Shown here piece by piece: positions 55,590-64,000 of a stretch of 64,000 bases of DNA. The position numbers and the translations under genes are program-made. Source of the DNA: Novakomyces olei (lineage: Eukaryota > Ascomycota > Novakomycetes > Novakomycetales > Novakomycetaceae); contig JADEYG010000009.1 of NCBI GenBank assembly GCA_016906335.1, positions 1,589,259 through 1,653,258 on the forward strand, written 5' to 3'. The first letter of the stretch is position 1; each line of letters opens with the position of its first letter. The notes below the pieces were generated by a model that did no database searches, was not told where the DNA came from, and saw only the letters and a program-made list of their open reading frames with translations.

Positions 55590-55743
55590 ATGCCAATTTC
55601 CTTAGCATTCCCGCGAATTATGGCGTAATTCTAATAAGAATGGTAGGAGAAACGTGGAGGCAGGGTTTTTTAGGGAGAATTTTCCGACTAAATTCCAAAT
55701 TATAATATGGGAAATTGCGCGGGAATGCTAAGGAAATTGGCAT
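55590..55743. mobile_element. 154-bp element with perfect 26-bp inverted repeats
   Basis: Arms at 55590-55615 (begins ATGCCAATTTCC, ends CCCGCG) and 55718-55743 are exact reverse complements. The interior is AT-rich, non-coding, and contains GAATTATGGCGTAATTC, itself a hairpin. Size and structure fit a MITE-like element or one long foldback. No target-site duplication is evident. Confidence 0.65.
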
Positions 55744-55814
55744 AAACGGGGGTAAGAACGACGTAAGAGCAAAAATAGTTTCCGCCTTAATTCTAATACA
55801 TTGGCAAACCATAT

Positions 55815-57290
55815 TGCGGCGAGGGTAGGGTTGCTGAATTTATAAAATATAATTATTATACAAGATGGTCTACACATATTATAGCTATCTGATAATATAA
55901 TAAAATATTATAGAGAGAGCCCCATAGTAATAAAGTATAATAAGAAAAACGTCAGAAAAATAAGAAAAATTAAGAGTGTGTAGTCCATGTGTAGAGGTGA
56001 CAAAACGTCGAATGAACAAGTGTTTTTACAAAAAGTGTATGGTTGGATAGAGGGGTGCAGTAGGAGTGTAAATATATACTTGTTTACAAGATTGGATTAG
56101 TAATTATGGAGATATATGGGTTTAAAGATTTATAAAAAGCTCATGACGGCGCAGGATGCATTTTATGTGGCATTATAATAATGTATAGTAGAATAATTTA
56201 TTGTAAAGCAATGTATGTATAATAATGTATAGTATAATAATGTATGGTAATTTAATGTATAGGAATAATGTATGTATAATAATGTATGGTATAATAATGT
56301 ATGGTATAATAATATATGGTAGAATAATGTATTGTAAAGTTATTGTAAAGTAATGTATGTATAATAATGTATGGTAGAATAATGTATTGTAAAGTTATTG
56401 TAAAGTAATGTATGTATAATAATGTATGGAGGAATAATGTATGGAGGAATAATGTATGTATAATAATGTGTGGTATAATAATATATGGTAAAATAATGTA
56501 TTGTAAAGTGAATAATGTATGTATAATAATGTATGGTATAATAATGTATTGTAAAGTAAAGTATGTATAATAATGTATGGTAAATAATATATGGTAGAAT
56601 AATGTATTGTAAAGTTATTGTAAAGTAATGTATGTATAATAATATATGGTAGAATCATATGGTATAATAATATATGGCATTATAATGTATGGTATAATAA
56701 TATATGGTGGAATAATGTATGGAGGAATAATGTATGTATAATAATGTATGGTATAATAATATATGGGGGATTAATGTATGGGAATAATGTATGGGGAATT
56801 AATGTATGGGGGATTAATGTATGGAGAATAATGTGTATGGGGAATAATGTATGGGGGAATAATGTACGGTGATATTTATTTAGGGTTAGGGTTATTTATG
56901 ATCGAATGGAGTAGAGAATTATATTGAGATTGTTGGATATGAAAGGGAGGGAGAGAGTTGGAGTTGAGATAGGAAGTAAAGGGAAATAGAAAATGGGAAT
57001 AGAGTAATGTAGAAGTTGCCAAAAAAATGTTTGATAAAGGACAGTTATTGAAAGGAAGATTGTTTTAATATTATTTAGTATTTTATAATATTTGGTTAAA
57101 GTTTAGAAAGGATCAAATAAAAATGATGATGTAAAAGTTTTAAAAGGGCGGAAAATGTGAATAATAATAGATTGAAGGGGTGTGAGGGGATGTGGAAAAG
57201 TGATGGGAGATGAAGAAAGAAAGATTTTGGAAGAGTTGAGGGAAGCAGATGGAAGTTGATGGAGTTAGGAGGTAGGGCTATGGTTAAAGT
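55815..57290. repeat. Subtelomeric block, copy A
   Basis: Begins near GGCGAGGGTAGGGTT and contains: a unique-looking leader (55830-56160, with GTGTGTAGTCCATGTGTAGA), an array of TGTATAATAATGTATGG-like words (56165-56875), a TTAGGGTTAGGG scar, then purine-rich sequence (GAGAGAGTTGGAGTTGAGAT). The same order recurs at 62.18-63.90 kb. No gene. 57291-57661 continues with scattered TTAGGG words and, near 57550-57600, a copy of the sequence at 55445-55495, which lies just upstream of the helicase start. Confidence 0.85.
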
Positions 57291-57661
57291 GAGAAGAATT
57301 AGGGTTATTTAGTTCTAAGTGTATGAATGTTAGGGTTAGTAATTTATTATAAGAGAATGATAGCATGTTGGGGGAAGAAGTTTATAAAATAGAGAATGGT
57401 AATGGGGGTTAGGGTTATGGAGGAATAATGTTTGGTAAAATGATGTATGGGGATTAATGTATGGGGGAATAATGTATGTAGGAATATATATGGTATAAAT
57501 ATAAGTATTTATTAAGCATGGAGACTAATATAAATATATTCAAAAAATATATATTCAAGACGAAGCTATTGCGAAATTTCATTTATGTGTAATGTAATTC
57601 TTAGTCTTTAGCTTATTAATTATGTATCTTAGCGGTAGTAAATTCACTTTGCCAAACAGTC

Positions 57662-60600
57662 ATGGAGTATGTCAAGATTGAGCAATTTGGGGGCTTGCAT
57701 CTGGTGGTGTGTAGAATTTGTTGTGTCTGCCTCAAAGCCGGCATTGGAAATAATGCGGTAGAAAGGCATTACAGACATACACATAGACTCAGGTCTGGGT
57801 CCCTTAAGCTTGTTGTTTCTTATGTTACTGCTAATTCACAGGTGGTTTCCCCAGTGACAACGATTTTAAAGCACACTCCGAGTCTGAGCGAAGTGTGTGA
57901 AAGAATTCCTTTTTTGAAAGTTCAAGAGGGTTACTATTGCAAAATATGTCTTAAAGTTGCTTCAACATCTCGAAAATGTCTACAGCAGCACGTCTCTGCT
58001 TGCCATCGCGATGGACTGGGTAAGCACGAAATACAAAGTGCCTTACTTCAGTCGTTTTTCTCTGAAAAACAGTTTATTCGTTATTTTCGCGTATATAAAC
58101 CACAAGCGGAAATCCCCACTGCTGCTGCTCTAGATTTCATTTTGAAAACTCAGTCAACTCTACCAGCAAATTTGATGAATTACAATTCAGATGACAGAGA
58201 TACACCCCCGTGGGTGCTAAAATTTGGTTTTCATAAAGTGCACATAAAAACTACAGGCGGGAATATCTTGAACAGTTGGGACGAATCGTATAATGTACTT
58301 ATACGTCAAGAAGTTGGTTTTATGTACGAAGAGATTTTTGCGATGTGCGACGAGTCAGGAGGGAAAATGACCTCGGCTATGGCAACCAAACTGAGCAGTT
58401 TTGTGCCAGATCAGTCAGGCCGAGTTCATTATTTTCGGCGAACAATTCAAAGTTCTACCCGGCAACGCTATTTTTCGTATTGGGCCGGTGCAGTTGAGTA
58501 TTACTTTAAGTATTGTTCTCACGAATTAAGTGAATGCAGAAACCTAAATGTGAATGGATGCATACTTGCTTTGAAGCCGGAATATTGAGTCTTGCTCGGT
58601 CCTTTATATTCAATATTAGCTTGAGTCTCATTCAGCAACCAATTCACGAAAACGATTTTGATTCGCCCATTCTAAGATTCTGTGCGTCACGGGCATGCTT
58701 GGATGAAGGCGACCCATCTAAAGGATGGAAGAAACCGACCAGTTTCAATACAATACTATCTGGGTTGATTTATTGTGCGCAACTAGCTCTTTTCAAAGAA
58801 GCGCATCGTTTACCAGGAGATACGAGTTCAGGCTTAAATACTCTGGTGGAGCAATTTTTAAATCCGGGGAAGAGTACGTCAATCGGTATACTGTTGAATT
58901 GGAGAGTTTATCTTTTTCAATTCTCAAAATATTATATGAATACTGACCAATGTATATGGAACACAAACAAAGATCAAGTGTCATACCATAAAACCTCTAT
59001 TTTTATGTATGAAGTTACCCGGCTATACGTTTCATCTGTGAAGCAAGCTTTCAAAGTTTTGAGAACTGCTCTTATGTTTGACACCGAATTCAAATTTTTA
59101 TGCACTAGACATTTATACGATTTTATTTACAATACAGAGTTTGGATGGTGGTTTGGTGTCGCACCCGAAAACCAGCGGTATTTACATCAGACGGAAAAAT
59201 ATTTGTATAAGCTTTTGACAGCGAATACGATTGTAACGGCTTTTTTTCATGACAGAATGGGAGATTGGGATCGATCAAAAGTACAAAGTTACTTGTATTC
59301 CGCAGATATGTTCCTTCGGTATGCATATACGTTGTTATCGATTTCAGCCCCGCCACTGCGAGGGACAGAAACAACTACAATCTGGTACAAGAACGGTTCA
59401 CGGAAACGCAATATTTTTATCAAGGATGGCAAAATGGTCATTGGGACGACGTATACTAAAACTCAAAATCTGACTGGAAGACCGCGAGCTATAAGCCGAT
59501 TTTTGCCTGAAGATGTTGGTGATCTGCTGTTGAATTATATTGTGTATGTACAACCATTTTTATTCTACCTTGAAGGAATTGTAGGGTTGAGAAGAGACCA
59601 ACCATCTTTATTCATGTCTAATGGTACTTTATGGGATGCCAGAAACTTATCAAGATATCTTGCACAATGTTGTTCACACGCTTGTGTGCCAAGTCTTTCA
59701 GTGTCTTCATGGCGACAAATATCGGCTTCAATCATTAATGTTAAATTTGCAAACCAAAACTTTGAGAAAGCACTGGGAGATATGGATGACAGCAGCGACG
59801 AAGACGATCTGGCTCATAGCGGTATTGCGGGAAACCTTATTCAGCTGTCGAATCACGCGACTTCTACGCACGATTCAGTTTACGGTAACAGTACGGGATT
59901 TGCAAATATACCAGATCTTGTATTGAATAACAGCCAAAAAGCATGCGAAGCATGGATTACATTTTTTAAAATGGATAAGCGATATCTCAGTCAAAAAATT
60001 GATACTAACGCGCCAGCCGCACTTCTTGACAAGGTAGGCTTACCAGGTCAACACAAATTCACAATGGAGGATGCTTTGAGAACAGCTAGGCGATTATTTG
60101 GAAATCATTACCAATTTCGCTCCAACATTCAAGGCGAAGCTATTATGGGCCTTGTTAAGAAAATCCCAGAAGTAGTACTTGTTTTTCCAACCGGATATGG
60201 AAAGACTAGTGTTATACAAGTGGCCGCTAGCACGCATGGTGCAGTGTGTACCGTGGTTATCGTTCCTTTTGTTGCTTTGATGCTTGATATGGAACGTCAT
60301 TGCAAATCCATTGGCATAAACACAGGGGTTTGGACTGCACAGGACAATCTTGACAAGTACTACAGCATTACACTTATGTCTATTGAGATCGCAATTTCAG
60401 GCTCTGGGCAACAATACCTAACAAATTTATATCAACGCGGTATTATTGACCGGCTCGTTTTTGATGAATGTCATTTAAGTCTAACGGCGTCATACAGAGC
60501 CACATTAAAAAAGCTCCCTGATTTGAGAATGAATAACGTACCTATTGTATTAATGTCTGCAACTTTGCCGCCATCTATACGAGCAAGGTTTGCTGAGCAT

Positions 60601-61725
60601 TTTTTGCTAGAGGACGCAACTTATTACACCGTGCCAAGCCGGCGAGAGAATATAAGTTACAGCGTTAAAAGATGCAAAAACATTATTTTGGCCGCCTCTA
60701 GCACACTCAAGAACGCTACATTAAATGAAAGAAACCGTGCAATGTGTATTACACGAAGCCGAAAAGATGCGGAGGCTATTTCTGAGCGCTGCGGCGCACA
60801 CTGTTTAACAGCACGATTGAGTAAGGATACTAAAGAACAGACGCTAATGAACTGGGTTAATGGGGAACAAAGCAAAATTTTAGTAGGAACAACAGCAATT
60901 GGGACCGGAATAAATATGGAGCACGTCCGCTTGGTTATCCATGCGGGGGTACCCTACGGCTTGATAGATTTCAGTCAGGAATCTGGGCGTGCAGGCAGAG
61001 ATGGTGAACAGTCTGTGAGTATAATATTAGACGACAGAACAGAAGCCCAAGCGATCGAAAAACCATTGCTCACATATCTCGAGACAACAATTTGTCGACG
61101 GAAGACTCTTGATAATTTCTTTGACGGCATTGAAAACCCCCCAGCGTGTGCCCCTGATGAGTCACTTTGCGACATATGTCAAAATTCGCAAGAAATGTCA
61201 GATACAGTGGGCAGGGAGACTGCGAGAGAACGCGTATTGAAACGAAAGCGGTCGGATATTTTAATTACAGAAAACATAGAAGAATTGATGATAAAATTAA
61301 CCGGAAAATGTGTGCTTTGTTTACTCGCAGGACATCAAGAAATAGAACATACGTTTTATCAGTGCAAAAATCAGCTTAAGTTTAAGTATATGGACGAGAA
61401 AAAAAAGGCGTTGAATCGAAGTCAGCGAGGATGGATCAAGTCTAGTAGCGTGTGTTACCGCTGCTGCTTACCACAAAATATATGCCAGGCAGCACTTAGT
61501 GCGGGCACGAAACCGTGTAAGTATACTGACAGAATCATGCCTGCATTGTTTGCTATTTTTGAATTGAAGTATGATAAGCTTACGTACGAAAACTGGATGG
61601 AAGAAGAGCTTCCTGCACGAGGGTCAGACTGTTTTATCTGGGGCGGAAAGGAGACGTCTGGTGCGGCAAGAATTCGAGCCGTCAGACTTGTTTATGATTA
61701 TTTTAATGGCACTGAGAAAATATAA
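57662..61725 (+). CDS. Telomere-linked RecQ-type helicase with zinc fingers, frame-shifted between two parts
   Basis: Two overlapping frames, 57662-58588 and ~58534-61725, form one protein of ~1340 aa. The shift at ~58.51-58.64 kb is either a small intron (for example 58550-58635, or 58510-58589, both restoring frame) or a lesion. N-terminus: CRICCVCLKAGIGNNAVERH with a His pair, then YYCKICLKVASTSRKC with a His pair, the paired zinc fingers of fungal telomere-linked helicases. Middle: a large all-helical domain with PPLRGTETT. Helicase: Walker A FPTGYGKTSV, DECHLS, LMSATLPP, GTTAIGTGINMEHVRLVIHA and RecQ motif VI QESGRAGRDGEQ. C-terminus: CDICQNSQ, CVLCLLAGHQE and CYRCCLPQNIC zinc knuckles. 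Such genes sit next to telomeres in many fungi and are thought to act in telomere recombination or to be selfish. Confidence 0.85.
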
Positions 61726-62179
61726 GCCAAATTAAACAGGCCATAGCTGTTACAGGTGTTATAGATCTATATTTAATTCTAAATCTCCAGTTCTTTTGCA
61801 AAGCAAAGACGTGTACTGTACTCCGAACGTTTGCAGAATCGAAGAAAGAAACTAAATGTACACACATGTATATGAACTAGACGATCAAATCAGCAAAGAA
61901 CTAGATTTCAAACAAATTATTTTAAGGATTGGTGAGTCCGTGCATTACGCTAACCTGTTGTATAAGAACGCTAGCTGCTATTACTATAGTTATTCCACCT
62001 TGCATTTCACGTCTTTTACAAAAATCCTCCCATTTCATTCGCTGAGCGCCCTTACATTTTAGGAAAGTCCTGTCCATGTTACGTGAATTACACGTACGCA
62101 ACTTGCATTTCACGTAACCTGTAAATCTTATTGGACCGTGCCATTTACTATTACTTGCTGCCGCTAAACTTACAAATAC
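61726..62179. other. 3' flank of the helicase gene
   Basis: No gene is recognised. 62075-62120 has a repeated AATTACACGTACGCAACTTGC-like word pair (TTACGTGAAT, TTTCACGTAAC), forming a weak inverted repeat. Confidence 0.5.
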
Positions 62180-63904
62180 TGTCGGCGAGGGTAGGGTTAT
62201 TGAATTTATAAATATAATTATTATACAAGATGGGCTGCACATATTATAGTTATCTGATAATATAATATAAATATTATAGAGAGGGCAACATAGTAATAGA
62301 AGTATAATAAGAAATACGTCAGAAAAATAAGAAAAATTAAGAGTGTGTAGTCCATGTGTAGAGGTGACAAAACGTCGAAAGAACAAGTGTTTTTACAAAA
62401 AGTGTATGGTTGGATAGAGGGGAGCAGTAGGAGTGGAAATATATATTTGTTTACAAGATTGGAATGGTAGTTATGGAGATATAAGGGTTTAAAGATTTAT
62501 AAAAAGCTCATGACGGCGCAGGATGCATTTTATGTGGCATTATAGTAATGTATAGTAGAATAATTTATTGCAAAGTAATGTATGTATAATAATGTATGTA
62601 TAATAATGTATAGTATAATAATGTATAGTATAATAATGTATGGTATTATAATGTATTGTAAAGTAATGTATGTATAATAATATATGGAGGAATAATGTAT
62701 AGAGGAATAATGTATGTATAATAGTATGGTATAATAATGTATGGTATAATAATATATGGTAGAATAATGTATTGTAAAGTTATTGTAAAGTAATGTATGT
62801 ATAATAATGTATGGAGGAATAATGTATGGAGGAATAATGTATGTATAATAATGTGTGGTATAATAATATATGGTAAAATAATGTATTGTAAAGTGAATAA
62901 TGTATGTATAATAATGTATGGTATAATAATGTATTGTAAAGTAATGTATGTATAATAATGTATGGAGGAATAATGTATGGAGGAATAATGTATGTATAAT
63001 AATGTGTGGTATAATAATATATAGTAAAATAATGTATTGTAAAGTAATGTATGTATAATAATATATGGTAGAATAATGTATGGAGGAATAATGTATGGTA
63101 AAGTAATGTATGTATAATAATGTATGGTAGAATAATATATGGCATTATAATGTATGGTATAATATATGGCATTATAATGTATGGTATTATAATATATGGT
63201 AGAATAATGTATGGTAGAATAATGTATGGAGGAATAATGTATGGAGGAATAATGTATGGATGAATAATGTATGGATGAATAATGTATAGAGGAATAATGT
63301 ATGGTAAATTAATGTATGGGCATTAATGTATGGAGGAATAATGTATGGATGAATAATGTATGGATGAATAATGTATAGAGGAATAATGTATGGTAAATTA
63401 ATGTATGGGCATTAATGTATGGGGGCATAATGTATGAGATTTGTTCAGTTAGGGTTAGGGGTAATTATTGGGATAATGTATGTGGTATTATAATGTATGA
63501 GGAAGTTGTTTTATTAGGGTTAGGGTTGTTTATCAGGGAGTGGAGTAGAGAAATTTGTTGAGATTGTTGGATAAAGAAAAGGATGGAGAGAGTTGGAGTT
63601 GAGATGGGAAATAGAAGTAGAAAATGGGAATAGATTTATGTAGATTTTGGCAAAAAAAGGTTGAAAAAGGAGAGTAATTGAAAGAAAGATTGTGATAATA
63701 TTGTATAGTATGATATAGAGTTGTATGTTAGATTATAAAGGGATCAAGCAGGGTTAAGGATATAAAAGATAAAAAAAGGCAGAGAATGAGAATAATAATT
63801 GATTGAAGTGGTGTGGGGGGATGGTGAAAAGAGATGGGAGATGAAGAAGAAAGAATTTGGAAGAGTTGAGGGAAGGAAATGGAAGTAGTTGGAGAAAGGA
63901 GGCA
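62180..63904. repeat. Subtelomeric block, copy B
   Basis: A direct repeat of copy A at 55.8-57.3 kb: same leader with only scattered differences, a longer TATGTATAATAATG array (62530-63435), TTAGGGTTAGGG scars at ~63450 and ~63515, and the same purine-rich tail ending GGAAGAGTTGAGGGAAGG. It runs directly into the telomere. Copy A's tail ends at the equivalent point in degenerate telomere-like words. Confidence 0.88.
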
Positions 63905-64000
63905 GGGTTAGGGTTAGTTAGGGTTAGTTAGGGTTAGTTAGGGTTAGTTAGGGGTTAGTTAGGGTTAGTTAGGGTTAGTTAGGGTTAGTTAGGGTTAGTC
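63905..64000 (+). repeat. Telomere, unit GGGTTAGTTA
   Basis: About nine tandem 10-base units GGGTTAGTTA (TTAGGG alternating with TTAG), with one unit carrying an extra G at ~63951 and the final unit reading GGGTTAGTC. The G-rich strand points to the right end, as expected for a right chromosome end. Confidence 0.93.

Noticed and set aside
56395-56658. A Tyr/Ile/Leu/His-rich minus-strand frame (also at 62780-63172)
   Set aside because: Translations of TATAATAATGTATG repeats; no real coding signal.

Overview
The window is the right end of a chromosome from an intron-rich ascomycete fungus, probably a yeast lineage. The last ~95 bases are tandem telomere repeat with the G-rich strand running to the right end. 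Genes carry several short introns with a CTAAC/CTAAT/CTGAC-like branch point close to the 3' AG. The unit, mostly GGGTTAGTTA, differs by one base from the Yarrowia repeat GGGTTAGTCA as I remember it. I cannot name the species. All exon coordinates are hand-derived from splice signals, frame continuity and family conservation.

Left arm (1-19.3 kb), relatively GC-rich housekeeping genes: a DH/PH RhoGEF-like protein, an HGSNAT-like membrane acetyltransferase, a PIN-like auxin-efflux-family carrier, succinyl-CoA ligase alpha, enolase-phosphatase E1, a Pbs2/Wis1-type MAP kinase kinase and a MAL-type sugar transporter. Its longest introns are filled with private tandem repeats, and its exons contain many perfect hairpins.

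Middle (19.3-33.5 kb), AT-rich and gene-poor: an unrecognised AT-hook protein, the ATP12 assembly factor, two NAD(P)-binding Rossmann proteins and an ACS/Dal5-family transporter.

Cluster (33.5-52.5 kb), the most interesting region. It holds a Zn2Cys6 regulator; divergent from it an FAD-dependent amine/amino-acid oxidase; then P5C dehydrogenase, P5C reductase and a proline-dehydrogenase-family enzyme; then an aspartate aminotransferase divergent from a DHDPS/HOGA-family aldolase; then an OPT oligopeptide transporter. The enzymes match, step for step, the route known from mammals from trans-4-hydroxy-L-proline to pyruvate and glyoxylate. The dehydrogenase has Cys where the proline-specificity Tyr normally sits (Ser in mammalian hydroxyproline dehydrogenase). 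Six exact CGG-N8-CCG palindromes lie in the promoters of exactly these catabolic enzymes, suggesting a regulon of the cluster's own Zn2Cys6 protein. I infer a self-contained hydroxyproline (collagen or plant cell-wall peptide) utilisation cluster.

Subtelomere (53.2-64 kb): an interstitial telomere tract, a small JmjC-like gene preceded by nine consecutive hairpins, a 154-bp element with perfect 26-bp inverted repeats, a ~1.5-kb AT-rich block present twice in direct orientation, and between the copies a telomere-linked RecQ-type helicase with N-terminal zinc fingers and a reading-frame shift that is either a small intron or a lesion. The telomere follows.
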